The notes: generated from the sequence alone by a model not told the origin. Positions 11,770-24,390 are shown, counted from the stretch's first letter. The stretch is 64,000 nt of DNA from Adiantum capillus-veneris (GCA_014529385.2 CM043964.1:136293920-136357919); one strand, 5' to 3'. A program made the numbers and translations.

Positions 11770-12720
11770 TTTCTTGTCAATGAGGAACCCAATTTGGAGG
11801 AGGTGCAATTGTCACACCTTCAGGTTGGGTCCATCATCAATGATTCCAAGGAGAAGGAGGGCGTCCTCATTTACCCTTGAGTGGAAGTTAAGGCACTACA
11901 GCTTGAGTACCATAGGGGCCTCAAGAAAGTGGTTAAAAAGCCTATCATTGTGTCTAGCACTAGTGACACTCCAAAGGATACGCCACTGACGGATGAGGCT
12001 ATCCCAAAATTAGAGATTAGTGATTTATCATTAATGGTAATGGATGGGGAGGAGTTTCTATTTGCATGACTTGAAGAAAGCATTTGGTCTACGCATGATG
12101 AGTGCCTGAGTGTGCTATGAATCAGTGACCACTTTTCCCTAGACCACATGCCAAATGTCCTTGAAAGCAAGCTTCTGTCACTAACACTATTACACTTGTG
12201 TGTGCGAAGGTTCTGGAAGCAAAGCAATTGCACGTGGAGGAAGATGTCCAAGCCGCATAATCCAAGGTTGTGGAAGAAAAGACACATATTCCAATACAAA
12301 ACCCCCCCGTTCGTGGATGCAGTGAAGTTATTCAACGACTTGGATGCTAACGGCAATAGAGAGGAGGAGGACAAGGAGCAGAAGGTAAATTCTACCCTAC
12401 TTTCAAAGTTTTTAATTCTCACCTTAATTATCGTTTTCTTACCCTTGATTGGTCTATGATAGGATTTCCTAGAGCTTGATGAGTTTGTAGCAAGGACGGG
12501 TGACAAGTACATAGGAAAAATTCACCCTTGCAATTTTTTAATTGTACACAATGAGTTTACTCCCCTAGGACATTTCATGATGTGGTCTTTCAAAGCTTTG
12601 AACAAAGTTTTGTGCTTATGTACCATTTCTCAAACTGCTCATCTTGTGTTCCTAGTGCGTAGATTGCCGGTATGCACTGGGTTTGGCATTGGTTTCTATG
12701 GCAAGATGCTTGCTAGATAG
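11770..12720 (+). pseudogene. Unrecognised gene relic with a possible small intron
   Basis: Plus-strand frames appear to continue one another: 11881-12069 (EVKALQLEYHRGLKKVVKKP and onward), 12148-12384 (ending LFNDLDANGNREEEDKEQK) and an 85-codon open stretch at 12463-12717 (starting DFLELDEFVARTGDKYIGK). Between the last two lies a 78-base segment that begins GTAAAT after AAG and ends CTATGATAG, a plausible short GT-AG intron joined in phase 0 (12385-12462). The family is not recognised. A 213-codon serine-rich frame on the opposite strand overlaps it and looks like its shadow. Overall coding status is uncertain. Confidence 0.3.
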
Positions 12721-13038
12721 GGATACATGTCTATGTTGGTTCGATTGACCCTGAGGTGATAGTGCACTCCCTCTTGGCAAGAGAGTTGCCTTATGCACAA
12801 GAGAGATGCCAAGAAATGGCTAATAAAATTATGGGCACCTCAAATGAATGATGTAACTTTCTACCCTCTCAAAAGAAATGAAAGATATAGAGTTGCCTCT
12901 CTATCTTGTACATTATTTTCAGCTACATTTGAAAGTTCTTAAAAATCATAAACTTGGTGTTGTGATCTACTAAGGGGTGTCCTTTTTGTTTTCCAAACAA
13001 CTCATTGCAAGTGGGATTGCAGTCAAGGGAGAGGAACA
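12721..13038. other. No feature seen
   Basis: Short AT-rich interval between the preceding relic and the foldback element. No convincing frame or repeat. Confidence 0.4.
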
Positions 13039-13048
13039 GAATGGGTGT

Positions 13049-13267
13049 GTGGACACTTGAATTCAAGAAAAATATGAGGGTTTCTGGTGTCCTGGGTGCA
13101 AACAAGGTGGCTAACAAAGGCAAAAAGAGGAGTGGCCACAAGGGCCACAGATTAGCCAAACAGGGATTTGTGCATCCTTGTGGCCACTTCCCTTTTTTCC
13201 TTTGTCGGCCTTGTCTGCACCCTAAGACACCAGAAACCTCATAGTTTACTTGAATTCAAGTGTCCAC
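13049..13267. mobile_element. Foldback / MITE-like inverted repeat
   Basis: The left arm 13049-13139 (starting gtggacacttgaattcaag) and the right arm 13180-13267 (ending cttgaattcaagtgtccac) are near-perfect reverse complements over about 88 bases, separated by a ~40 base loop. The arms end in GTGGCCAC at the loop side. This is typical of a foldback element or MITE. No transposase is encoded and no clear target duplication was recognised, because a poly-C run begins 14 bases beyond the right arm. Confidence 0.8.
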
Positions 13268-13280
13268 TTAGTATTTCAAA

Positions 13281-13307
13281 CCCCCCCCCCCCCCCCCCCC
13301 CCCCCCC
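13281..13307. repeat. 27-base poly-C run
   Basis: Twenty-seven consecutive C residues lie between the foldback element and its third arm. Long homopolymers are prone to polymerase and assembly error, so the length is uncertain. Confidence 0.95.
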
Positions 13308-13330
13308 AAAACACTGCCAGAGCCAAAGTT

Positions 13331-13465
13331 GAATGGGTACATAAACACTTGAATTTAAACAAAATATGTGCTTTTCTAGTGTCCTAGAGTGCAGACAAGA
13401 CCAAAAAAGGCAAAAAAGAGGGTGGCCACAAGGGCGCCCATATTAGCCAAACAAGGTCCATATAC
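13331..13465. repeat. Third arm: diverged copy of the foldback left arm
   Basis: Sequence from gaatgggtac to caaggtccata repeats 13039-13165 in the same orientation with moderate divergence, including the GTGGCCACAAGGGC junction and the loop text attagccaaaca. It directly abuts the broken end of the neighbouring copia RT. Confidence 0.75.
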
Positions 13466-16011
13466 AATGCCTTATGCAATCTACCCAGTTCTACGCTTGG
13501 AGGCTCCTTAGGTTTGACTTTAAAACCCTCTGGTTGTTTCATGTAGACATCCTCATCACGATCTCGTGAAAGGAAATCATTTTCACGTCCATCTGAACAA
13601 GCTTCATGTTCTCAATGGCTACTAATCCAAGCACAAGATGCAATGTAGTCATCTTGGATATTGGAGAGAAAATCTCATCAAAGTCCGTGCCTTTCTTACA
13701 CTTTGAATCCCGTAGCAACTAATCCAACCTTATACTTAGGCTCACGATCTTCTATTGTATACTTTTTCTTATACACCCATATGCAAGGCAAGGCTTGTTT
13801 TCCCTCTGGAAATTTTGTCAATCCCCAAGTCTCATTTGCCATAATCAAGTTAAACTCAGATTGCATTGCCTGCTCCCACTTTACACTATCTTCCATCCCA
13901 ATAGCCTCTTGGTAGCAAGTAGATTTTCCACAGTCAGTGACAAAAAAATAGTCTTAATCCTAGTTGAAGCTGATCAAGTGCATGAGATACATGTGTGTGA
14001 CTTGGAATCCAGCTTCTTTCTAAGCTCTTTAGGTACATGTGAGAATGCCTCACACCCAGACAACACACATAGTATGCCATAATTAGGCTTCTTGCTTGTC
14101 CACATCTCCTGTGAGATCTTGTAGTTCAACTATGTACTAGGCGACCTATTGATTATAAGCACCAATGTCATAACAGCTTTCCCTCAAAACTCTTGAGGTA
14201 AATTTTCCATAGATAACACGGAAGTGACCCTCTCCTAGATAGTCATATTCATTTGCTCAACAACTCCATTCTGAGCAAGTGTGTACGACATAGTAAACTG
14301 TCTCTTAATATCTTATTTGCTGGAGAAGTCCTTAAACTCAATGGAGACGTATTCTCTCCCATTGTCGATGCGCAAAGACTTCAGCTTCTTTCTTGATTGA
14401 TTTTTTGCCACAACTAGGAACTTTTGGAACGTAGCAAAACTTCATCTTTCCTCTTCAAGAGGTAGACTCACACCTTTTGAGTAGAGCCATCTATAAAGTC
14501 AAGAAATATAATCCCCCCAGAGACTTATGCGGCATAGGCCCACATAGATCACTATGAACCAAGTCTAGAGGATTCCCTAACTCTTTGTTCAATGGCAAAG
14601 TGATAAGCCTAGTTTGTTTTCCATGTATACAATGCTCACATAAATTAAAATCAGAATAGTTTAGCACAAGGATATAGCCAAAATGTTGCAATTGCTTCAT
14701 TCCCTTCTGACTCATATGACTGAGCTGGCTATGCCACAACTCAGTAGAAGGCAGCTCAGCTACATAGGTAGATTTCTCTTTCACAGATGAGACATATTGG
14801 GAATATTATGAGCTAGACTTTTGGTCTTTGAGCATGACCGAGTTACCCTTTTTTATTATCCAAGAACCATTGCCAAACATTGTAGTGTATCTAAGATCAT
14901 CAAGCAGTCCTGCTAAAACCAAGCTCTTGAGTTAGCTTTATTAACACCTCGTAGCATGAACTTAGTACCATTGCGCATACACAACTTCACATCTCCAATG
15001 CCACATACCTTAAGCTGATAAGAATCATCCAGTTTAATTAAACCATGTTTGGAATCACAATTGAAGAACCACTTCTTGTGAGGAGTAACATGAAAACTGG
15101 CAAGTTAGTCGGTAATCCAATTCTATGTATAGCATTTTTCAAGAGCTAACAACGCCTCTAAACTCAAATCAAAAGTGAAGACCAGTGCATCTGATGGCTG
15201 GGGCACAGACAATGGCTTTACCCATCTCTCTTTGCAACAAACGACAATCCTTCTTCATGTGTTCTATCTTATGACAATGGTAGCATTCAATGTTCCTCAT
15301 GTCACGTCCACGGATCTTGCTATATGCATTCTTGTGATCTTGAGAACAATCGCAACTACCACTATGACCTCTCTACCTTTGATTGTTCCTCTGGATACTT
15401 CCACTTGCCATATATGGATCACCATGCCAACTAGTATCAAGAGATTGACGTTGAATGTCTTCTGTGAGCAAACCACTAGTAACACCACTTAAAACAAGCT
15501 TTCCCTTAGGCATGGAGTTACCAATGGCAGTGTTAAATGTATCCCATGATGCAGGTGGAGAACATAGCAAGAAAATGGCTTTCATTTTATCATTGAAATT
15601 AAGCCCCTTTGATGTCAGCCAAGTAAACACACTGTTAAACTCGTTCAAAACTAGCAATGCTACCTACTTTCATGTTAAGATGAATAAGATTCTTTATCGA
15701 AAACACTTTGTTTGATGCACTCAAACATGCCATGCTGAGTATAAAGACTCCCACAACATTTTAATATTGGTCTTGTCCATAATCATGAAGAATATAAACT
15801 CACCAAGATGCAACCTAATAGTTTCCATGGCATGAGAATCAATCTCCTCCCACTAATCATCAATGTACAAACCCTCTCTGTGCTCTTTCAATGGCACTGC
15901 AATTCCTTTGTTAATTATTAGCACATCAAGTATTCTTTGCTTCCAAATAGTGAAATTTGTGCCATTAAACTTATTAATGTAGTAATCTTCTTTCTCAGAA
16001 TATCTAGCCAT
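13463..16011 (-). pseudogene. Ty1/copia polyprotein relic, 3'-truncated (copia 1)
   Basis: Read leftward, the order is that of a copia gag-pol. Gag starts at about 16011 (MARYSEKEDYYINKFNG). A UBN2-type gag core (FLLCSPPASWDTFNTAIGNS) lies near 15600, and a zinc knuckle CYHCHKIEHMKKDC, with Glu in place of the usual Gly, near 15290. A protease region (ASFHVTPHKKWF) is near 15080. The GAG-pre-integrase region (ELWHSQLSHMSQKGM) and CEHCIHGKQTR lie at 14730-14600, and HSDLCGPM near 14550. The integrase core (IDNGREYVSIEFKDF) is near 14360, and the RT start (NETWGLTKFPEGK, then MKQPEGFKVKP) at 13840-13500. Frameshifts and stops are frequent. RT stops at the conserved KALY position, where the foldback arm begins; the YVDD box, RNase H and 3' LTR are missing. 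Once a retrotransposon polyprotein, it is dead now. Confidence 0.85.
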
Positions 16012-17560
16012 ATTGGAAAAATCTAATTGCAAGAGTAACTTTAAGAACTTATGGAAAAATTTTGCAAAAATTGCAGCAGTCTCCTCTCTTCAGAGATGAA
16101 AATCTCAACTAGAAACTCAACAAAAAACCACTGTAATGTCAGTGCAAAAGAGTGCGGTAAGGAAACTAGAGGACTCAAAAAAAATCTAAGAGAGTCTCCT
16201 TTGTACAACAGAGATCAAAATCTCAAAATAAATTGAGCAAAAAAATGCCTAAACCACCAAAGAGTGTTGACAAGGCATAAAGTGGAATATTATGCAAGAA
16301 ACTATTGAAAAACTACTAACTTGGCATCAAAGCACCTATACCTATCTATATATATATCATATGGCAAGGCCATGAATGGGGATCTCCAACAACTTAATCC
16401 ACCTCAAAATTGGGTAACGCGGCCCTTAGTGCTCAGCTTAAAAATACCTCACGTAACAACCCTCACAAAAGGTTATGCAGACACAACTAACCACAATCTC
16501 AAAAAGGGCTCTTCCAGACCAAGTCTCAAAGACGATTGGGACTGCCAAAACAAGCCAAAATTGATAGGGATAATGGCAATATCTACAACATAGCATACAT
16601 CCATAATATGAAATTGCCCTCTCAAATAGGCGTCAATGAGATGCATCAAAAATCTAAACTCAAGTGAGTGTGGAGTAAAGATTGCTCTCAATAGAGCTCA
16701 AACACACACAAGGTGCTAATCACACATATCCATATGCATAAATCTCCCAAAGAGAAGCAATCAATGGTTAGAAATCTCCCCATTGAACTTAGAATCTGTC
16801 ACTAAAAAAACCTGTCACCTGTAGCCAACTAGGTTAGGCAAAATCAAACCACAAATTCCATGCATACGACAATTGGCACCTGTCAAGTGTAAAAACAACA
16901 CTCATAGTGGGAATCCTACCAAGAGAACCTGTATTACCTATAGTCGTGTAGACATGTGAGTTCAACAAACTAATGAAATTGGTAACCTATGAGTCGTCAA
17001 TAGCTGAGCATCACAAAACCAGACCACAATAGACATACATCAAGATCCGTGCAAAATAGAGCACTAAGAAGCCAAGTAGTAACTATAAATTCTCTCTCGG
17101 ATGATGCAATGAAAAACATTGTGTCATGTCAATGTTGATGTTGATATCAAGATGGTGTTGATGCTGATGCCGATGTCGAGAAAGCCGTTGGATGTTGATG
17201 CCGATTTTCATCGTTGGACGAAAACACCTCATCGATGTTGAATGCCAATGTAGAATGTCAAGAAAGCCGATGTGCTCTCTCTTGCACTCTATGCCAAATA
17301 CGTCGAGAAAGAGATGATATCACTTCTCCAATGTTAAGAAAATCGATGCGCGCTCTCTCTCGCACTCTATGCCAAAGCTATTGAGCTCGAAGATTCTTTG
17401 TTGACGCTGCAATCCAAAGGGGTGATACCACATTTCCAATGTTAAAAACCTGTGTGTGTGTGTGTGTGTTGTGTGTGTTGTGTGTGTAGTTGTTTTACTT
17501 AAATATATAAGCACAAAAGAACCAAACACTTCAAAAGACAGCTGGCTTTAGACAAGTGAC
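16012..17560 (-). other. Leader region of copia 1 with short repeats
   Basis: Sequence upstream of the copia 1 gag resembles the leader of copia 2; compare 16321-16390 with 23478-23550 (caaagcacctatacc against caaatgcacctagcc, both followed by atggc-aggcca). A PBS-like TGGTATCACC lies on the minus strand at 17430-17421. Around 17230-17400 an ~85 base phrase containing ctctctc-gcactctatgccaaa is repeated. A GT-rich microsatellite follows at 17453-17488. No LTR pair was found, so the 5' boundary of the element is not fixed. Confidence 0.45.
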
Positions 17561-20211
17561 CAAGGATAGCACAAAAAAAACTCAGTCTTAGAATTATTCT
17601 TGTACATTGTAATAAGAATGAGGTCTCATTCTAGTGTAAAAGTAGAAAGGAATTTTTTGATTATCTGCTTCAAAAAGTGGGGTTAGTTTGGTACATGAAG
17701 GATGGACAACAACAAAGGCAAATAGATTCCAAGAAAGAATAGAGTCCTCACCTGCATCCATTCAAACAAGACAACAAATATGTTAGCCGTGAATGCGTTT
17801 TATAGGTGTCAACGGACTATATTTGTTATCCATGTCATCTTACAATCTTTTTAACTTAAAACCATTGTCCAAACTAATCACACAAATTCTACTTTTGCCA
17901 AATGTAAGGTATAATTGTGTTCTTTTTTTAAGTTCATTGTATAACTTGAGATAAAAAAAGGTCATCACTCCTTGAGATCTAAGTGTTTGTTGTAGTTCTA
18001 GATAAGGTTATTATGTACCCAAATTTTTTATAAGGCCTTAATTATTTAATACATACAATTCTGATCAAGAGGCCACCAGCCCTTCTGATCCAAGTGTCTT
18101 ACCCCCAATTTAGTCTCATTTTTTCTATTGAATGTCAAAAAATGTAGCCCTAAACTTCGAAGAATTTATCAAAACCAATCAAGTGAATGAGGTAACATGC
18201 CTCTATTTTTCTTTTTTAATCAAAAGCCAGAAACTAAATGTAGCATCCCATTCATAACTCGGGCATAACACAATATCTAAGCAAAAACCTACTAGTAGCA
18301 CATCCTCATAAGTTGGACATAACACAATCAACTAAGAAAAAACCATTTTAGCAGCCTACTCGGCCTGTGTGAAAATCCTATCATATAATGTGTTAAACCA
18401 ATCAAAATGACCTAACTTATGACTGAGGTAGCATAAATTCAACAACCAAAATATCAAATACCCACCAGCTCAGTGTATAACCAGACCTAATTACTATCTT
18501 AAGCTACTGTGTAGTGACACAATGTACTGACGATTGGCAACCTACTTAGCTAGGTAAGAAAGTGAACCGGTCCCCTTAATTGCACACAGGTTTCATGGGA
18601 AAACAACCCAATATACCCATGAGATACCTACATTCAATAATTCTAACAACAATTGTGAATCAGATCGTATGTTGCAAAAAAAGCTAAAGTGTTTTAAACC
18701 AATAATGGTATATAGTTCCAATAACATGAGACCACATTTTTGAGCTAGTGTAGAAAAAACTCGTCTATAACGTAGTTATGCAGTACAGAGTCAGTTTAGC
18801 AGCCTGCCATCTCATGAGTAGGTTTTGAGTCAATCAAGTATTAAAATGGCTCCCTAAAAAAATACCTAATATTTCCAAGAGATGACACTTTTCCTCTTGT
18901 TTTCTAATTTCTATCACATTGTTTTACATATACAATAAGTGTTCCTTTATTAATTTCTACCACAGTTTCATTTATACAGCACTTCAAACATCACCCAAGC
19001 AATTCTTTTTCAAAAAATATATAATGAAGACAATCTTATCTTTTAACAAAGTAAAACAACCCACTATTATGAGTTCATTGCTACCCACAAACTTTCTCTA
19101 TCTATAACAAACAACACCTTTGCAAAGGTTTTCTTATTTGCTCATCGTGAAGTCGACCAAATCTTTTCGTTTTATTAATGGCTAGGGGTACTCGCTCACC
19201 TATGAGATATAAGAGCTACTAACGACAACTTATTCTCTACTAACCATGTTTTTCATAGACCAAACAACAATTTCACCAAACAGCTCTTTCAACTTGATTT
19301 AGAAAACACATGTGATAATAATCACATTCTTGGTTGTTTTGGGACATCATAAGCTTTTTGTACTAAGGAAAACTTATGTATGAACAATGCAAAAACTGAC
19401 AATTGGATTTACCAAGATAGCTGCAGTGCAACAACAACCTACGGTTGAGGATGGCTATCAACAACTTCATTAATCGATACCACGGGTTAGGGGTTTGATG
19501 GAACTTTAGGCACAATGTTGGAACTTTGCGTTCTCTTCCTTGGTGGAGTCATCTCTCATGCAATACACAAAAAAGGCAAAATATGTAAATATTAGAATCA
19601 ACTGAAACCACTTGGATTTTAGTTGCAACAAGAAGGCATAAAATTAAACAATTTGGAAAATACATAAGGATATGACTCTAGTGCGAGGTTTATACATCTA
19701 TTTACCTAAGAACACATTGTATCGCATACACAACCATACGTAGAGGAGAAACCATGCTTCACTTACCAATTTCAAGTGATTAGAAAAAAGGAAATTAGGG
19801 AGGAATAGTAGTAATGTGGAGGTTAATTATGGTAAACAAAATCACACACAAACAAGAAATTTTATTCACTAATTACTAGTGCATGCATCCATCATACATC
19901 CAGCTATATGCATACTTAACTAGCTCGATAGATTCCTTCATGTGTTCTTCTATACATGGTTTAGCTTATGTAAACAAAAAATTCAAGCTTAATCTCATAT
20001 TCTCTTGAGGGTATAGACAACAAGGAGGTTTAATTCAATGGCTAATTACCTTGCGTTTAAACGCTCTTCAATCAAAACACTAATGTGGTGGGCGACCTCC
20101 TAGGAAGTTTTAAGTTTCGGTGATGGTTATTCCTTGTGCATAGTCAATGGCACCAATGAAGCCTTCATAGCTTCTTTGCCAAGTATTCCAAGAACTATGA
20201 CTTGGAAACCA
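17561..20211. other. Non-coding intergenic stretch
   Basis: AT-rich sequence without recognisable coding frames. A weak duplication occurs near 18243-18360: ataactcgggcataacacaat, then ataagttggacataacacaat. Nothing else was identified before the copia insertion. Confidence 0.4.
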
Positions 20212-20216
20212 TCTTA
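20212..20216. repeat. Target-site duplication TCTTA (left) of copia 2
   Basis: Five bases immediately outside the left LTR, identical to 24616-24620 outside the right LTR. Confidence 0.85.
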
Positions 20217-20252
20217 TGAAGGTGCCGCGGGAAGCGTGTGCGAGTGGAAGTG

Positions 20253-20327
<75 letters not shown>

Positions 20328-20469
20328 TTTGGATGGAGCGCACAACAATGTTATCCTGTTGTTGCAGCTCCTTATTCTGTTGTATTAAAGAATAAGTGTA
20401 TATATGGTTAAGTTAGTAGATGGGTTAGTAGTAAGTGGGATGTCCGACCAGTTGGCCTGAATCCCAACA
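20217..20469 (-). repeat. 3' LTR of copia 2
   Basis: 253 bases, ending CCCAACA on the plus strand. It matches the 24.4 kb LTR apart from scattered substitutions and a ~59 base GA tract at 20263-20321, against about 20 bases in the partner. A TATA-like tatatatgg lies at about 20399-20407. Confidence 0.9.
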
Positions 20470-20538
20470 AACTCCCACTTGAAGGCCAATGCAACCGAAG
20501 TGACTTGATATGTACAACCATGAAGCAATATAGTGGCT

Positions 20539-21640
20539 TCAACCTATACCCATCAACTCACTGCAATGTGTAAACCGCTCCAAAGTTAAGCCTTTCGTCA
20601 AAGCATCTGATGGGTTGTCGTCAGTGTGTACCTTGACCAAATCAATGAGCTCTTTGGCCAAGAAATCTCTCACGAGATGATACCTGACTTCAATGTGTTT
20701 TGATTTGGAGTGAAACATGGGATTCCTTGCCAATGCAAGAGCACTCTAACTATCACAATATATCACTGGAGTCTCATCAATGCCAAGATTTTTGACTAAG
20801 CAAGATAACCATACAGCCTTTTTACTTGCATCCGACAATGCAACATACTCTGCTTCCGTAGTGGAAGACGATGTACAATCTTGAAGACATGACCTCCAAG
20901 ATACTGCTGCTCCAGCAAATATGAAGACATAGCCAGATGTCGATCTCCTATTGTCGACACAACCCGCATAGTCTGCATCCGCATAACCCACAATGGATGC
21001 ATCCATGTTCCCAAAGCGTAAACACCTGCCGATCGTACCTTTGAGGTACCTAAGAATGTGCTTCACTGCTTCCCAATGCTTGCTTCCAAGATTTTCCATA
21101 TATCGGCTCACCACTCCCACTGCAAAAGCAATGTCTGGTCTTGTGGCCACCATAGCATACACGAGACTGCCACTGCCACTGCCGAAGAATATGGTACCTT
21201 AGCCATTTCAACTTGCTCAGCATCAGATTTGGGTGCATCTTCCTTGCTGAGTTTCAAGAATGCCTGCATTGGGGTACTCTCAATGCTTTCCCCCCATGCA
21301 TATTGAAACACTGCAAAACTTTCTCAATGTATGTTTCCTGAGATAACTCAAGAATACGTCGTTTGTGATCTCTTTTGATTCGCATGCCAAGAAAGTGTGT
21401 AGCATCCCCCAAATCTTTCATTGCAAAATTATTTCTTTCTTCAAGTTGGCAATTTCCGTAATGGATTTCCCAGCTATAAGCATGTCATCAACATACAAAA
21501 CTAGAATGATCATTGAGCCATCATCTAGCTTTCTTGTGTACAAGCAGTGATCCTCTTTGCTCCTTTTATATCACGGAGACCTCATACATGCATCGATACC
21601 ACTGCCTTGAACCGTGCTTTAAGCCATAAAGTGCCTTTTT
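20539..21640 (-). pseudogene. copia 2 late RT and RNase H
   Basis: Reading leftward from about 21640: ALYGLKHGSRQWYRCM, corresponding to the KxLYGLKQxPRQWY region of copia RT, then LVLYVDDMLIAGKS near 21515-21475 with the catalytic YVDD intact. RNase H (VGYADADYAGCVDNRRSTSG, then STTEAEYVALSDASK) lies at 21000-20810. The usual C-terminal tail KHIEVRYHLVRDFL, then NPSDALTKGL, is at 20700-20590, ending in a stop at 20539. Frameshifts break the frame near 21180-21400 and a stop lies at about 20745. The first half of RT is absent. In a live element this domain copies element RNA to DNA in virus-like particles. Confidence 0.88.
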
Positions 21641-21644
21641 TGAG

Positions 21645-21783
21645 CTCACATACTAGATACATAGTCACTTTTGAGGATGTTGCCTCAAAGACAATGAAAT
21701 CAACTCAGCGGGCTAGTGATGTACCTTCCACTAGCAATGCTCCAGAGGGAGCGGATAGCAATGGTCAAGGAGTGAGACGGTCA
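21645..21783 (+). other. Inverted fragment of a copia integrase-RT linker
   Basis: Inside the minus-strand copia 2, the plus strand of this short block reads YIVTFEDVASKTMKSTQRAS, then DVPSTSNAPEGADSNGQGVR. That resembles the low-complexity linker between integrase and RT in copia polyproteins. It lies exactly where integrase and early RT are missing. The minus-strand reading resumes on both sides, so an inversion with deletion is the simplest explanation. The family assignment of the block is by composition and position only. Confidence 0.45.
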
Positions 21784-22330
21784 TAGATACAATGCTCACA
21801 AACAGGAAAGTCAACAGAAAACAAGACAGGTAAGTAGCCAAAATGAGTCAGAGTTCTCATTCCTTTTTGGCTAATATGACCTAGCCGGCAATGCCACAAC
21901 TCAGTAGACGGTAGCTCGGCTATAGATATGTAATCATGACCAACATCTAACACATGCATGGAATACAAGGTACCATGCTTCTGACCTCTGAGTACAACAA
22001 GATTACCTTTGCGTACTATCCACGAACCATTGCCAAATGTGGTGTTGTAGCCCAAATCATCAAGCTGACCAACAGAAATCAAGTTTTTAGTCAACTTGGG
22101 CACATGTCTAACATTACATAAAGTAAAGTGCGTGCCATTCCTTAGATGCAATTTGACATTTCCGACACCCTCAATGTCTAGTTCATAAGCATCACCAAGT
22201 CTCACTTTTCCACAAGAGTGAGAATAAGTAGAGAACCACTCTCTATGTGGTGTCTCATGGAAACCCGCACCAGAATCTATTATCCAATTCTGTGCATACT
22301 GCGCATGTTCTATAACAAGAGCCTTGACAG
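21784..22330 (-). pseudogene. copia 2 protease and start of integrase
   Basis: From 22330 leftward: a protease region with NWIIDSGAGF (DSG active site) and HETPHREWFSTYSHSCG, then LGDAYELDIEGVGNVKLHLR and NGTHFTLCNVRHVPKLTKN. The GAG-pre-integrase motif ELWHCRLGHISQKGM lies near 21900, followed by CEHCIYDRL. There the frame ends abruptly, where related elements continue with GKQTR and the integrase core. The DSG triad is intact, but a stop separates it from gag. Confidence 0.85.
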
Positions 22331-23270
22331 GTTAATCTGCTGTGAAGACCAATACATCAGAGGTAAGTGGCATAACAACCAATGGAATAGTCTCTACAAA
22401 AGGAGCATTTGAAGACTCTAGCACATTGATCTCCTCTAACTTTGCTTTTCCCTTGTTTGAATCATCAGACTTAGAAGTTTCACCGGATTGTTTATCCTTC
22501 TTGCTTTGCTGCCATTTCCTGCAATCCTTCTTCATATGCCCTTTTTTTATGGCAGTGATAGCACTCGACATTACGCATAGAACCCCTAGACTTACTCCAT
22601 GAGCCCCCACGTTCCTTGCTTTTGGCATGACTTTGAGTGCGACCCCTCTGTCTATCACTAGCAACGTACGCATCACCATCCTTCTTGCCTTCGAGAGATT
22701 TCTTGCGAATCTCCTCGATAAACAGACTCCCAAGGACGTCATTCTACACTAGACCGGTACCAGGTGCTGAGTTGCTAATCGCAGTACATAACGTATCCCA
22801 AGACGAGGGTAAACTGCATAGCAAGAAGATACATTTGATTTCCTCATCGAAGACCAAACCCTGAGTGGTCAACTGAGTGAAAATGATATTGAACTCATTA
22901 ATGTGAGTAGAAATAGTGCCCTCTTCCTTCATATGAAGGTCAAATAGCTTCTTCATCAAGAAAACCTTATTAGTGGCACTTTTGTTCTCATAACTGGAAC
23001 ACAACTTATCCCATACATCTTTAGCAGTTCTTTCTCCAACTATAGTAAAGTACACAGATTTGGCCAAATGCAAACGAAGGGTAGATTTGGCCTTAGCATC
23101 ATGTTTCTCCCACTCAACATCTATATACTCGCCCTCTGGGCGCTCCATGATAGGATCCAGCTGGCCTTTTTGTATAAGAACATCTTGAATCTACTCTTTC
23201 CAGATAGCAAAATTCATCCCGTCAAATTTTCAGATATTGTAAATATCCTTTTCACCACTAGATGACATGG
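22331..23270 (-). pseudogene. copia 2 gag
   Basis: Gag begins near 23270 (MSSSGEKDIYNI, then a stop) and includes WEKHDAKAKSTLRLHLAKSV, LMKKLFDLHMKEEGTISTHI and the UBN2-type FLLCSLPSSWDTLCTAISNS. A zinc knuckle CYHCHKKGHMKKDC at about 22570-22530 has all four zinc ligands and is preceded by an Arg-rich stretch. It ends in a Lys/Ser-rich linker (KKDKQSGETSKSDDSNKGKA). In-frame stops near 23260, 23220 and 22745 and a frameshift next to the zinc knuckle disable it. Gag packages element RNA. Confidence 0.88.
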
Positions 23271-24390
23271 CTGCAAGCTAAAGATAATATGGCGATAAAC
23301 ACTGGTAATTTTGGAAAAAATTCATCAGAGTTTTCCTAGAAAAATTGACAGAATCTCAATCCAAAACTGTCACAAGAGATCAGTAACACATAAAAAGTAA
23401 TGCTCTCAGAGCATAAGACAGGCGCATCAACCACTAAATGTGCATAAAAAGTCAAAAGTTGACCCAAGACTGCCAACATGGCGTCAAATGCACCTAGCCC
23501 TCTCTATACATGTCCTATGGCGAGGCCACGAAGAAGGGGTACTCAAGCAACCTGTATCACCGAAAGGATCTCAACATTCAAGAATCCCCCAGCTCAAGAA
23601 AACCTCACGCTATCGACCCTAACAAAAGGTTATGCAAACAAGAAACCAGTCCAATCTCAGAAAGGGCCTCCGAACTGAGTCTCAGAAACGGTCGGGACTG
23701 CCAGAAACAAGCCAAATCGGCTCCACAAAAGGTACATATGGCAGTTTCCGCAACTCAATGTACATCCATTGTCAATAATACTGCAAGGTGCAGTATACAC
23801 GCTCAAACAGGTGCCAAACAAAATGTGCAAGCAGTAAACAAATCCCTGCGGGGAGTAAAACCGCTCTCAAAAGAGCTCAAACACTATCAAAAGTGCCAAA
23901 ACAATGCATATCCGCATCAAATACTCCCACTAAAATCTGTGCTGATGCTAAACACTGCAACCTATAAGAAACCTGGATGTCCTGTATGTATGTAGGAACC
24001 TGTGAGGAGATGGATGCCTGTGAGGAGATGGATGCCTGAAAAACCAGAGACAATGTCGATGCTGAAAAGTGCTCCTAATCAGCCCATAAACACCATCTCA
24101 ATAGCGCATAATAGCCATAAAGCGGCTATATACCATCCCAAAATAGTCTCTGAACAACCTGCACCTGTACCTGTATCTGTAGCAAAAGTGGAGTTGAAAA
24201 AATACAACTCCTGAAGCGTAGCTCTAATGAAGCTTTCGACTGCACGAACAACTTCGAAAGGGGGGTAAAACCTCAGGACACCTATTGGAAACGCTCTCGG
24301 AATGCTGAATTTGCCGATGCCGAAATCAGAAACCTGTTTGCACTTTGAAAAGTGCGCACACGTGCGAACGCGAAAATGGCAAGCACAAAC

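Noticed and set aside
11871-12512. 213-codon minus-strand frame, the longest single frame on that strand in the first 20 kb
   Set aside because: It is serine- and leucine-rich with no motif, lies opposite a more protein-like plus-strand relic, and crosses its presumed intron. Most likely a shadow.
20110-20343. Poly Ser-Leu and Arg-Glu frames over GA/CT tracts (also at 24.3-24.5 kb and 57.5-57.9 kb)
   Set aside because: These are translations of dinucleotide repeats within copia LTRs, not proteins.
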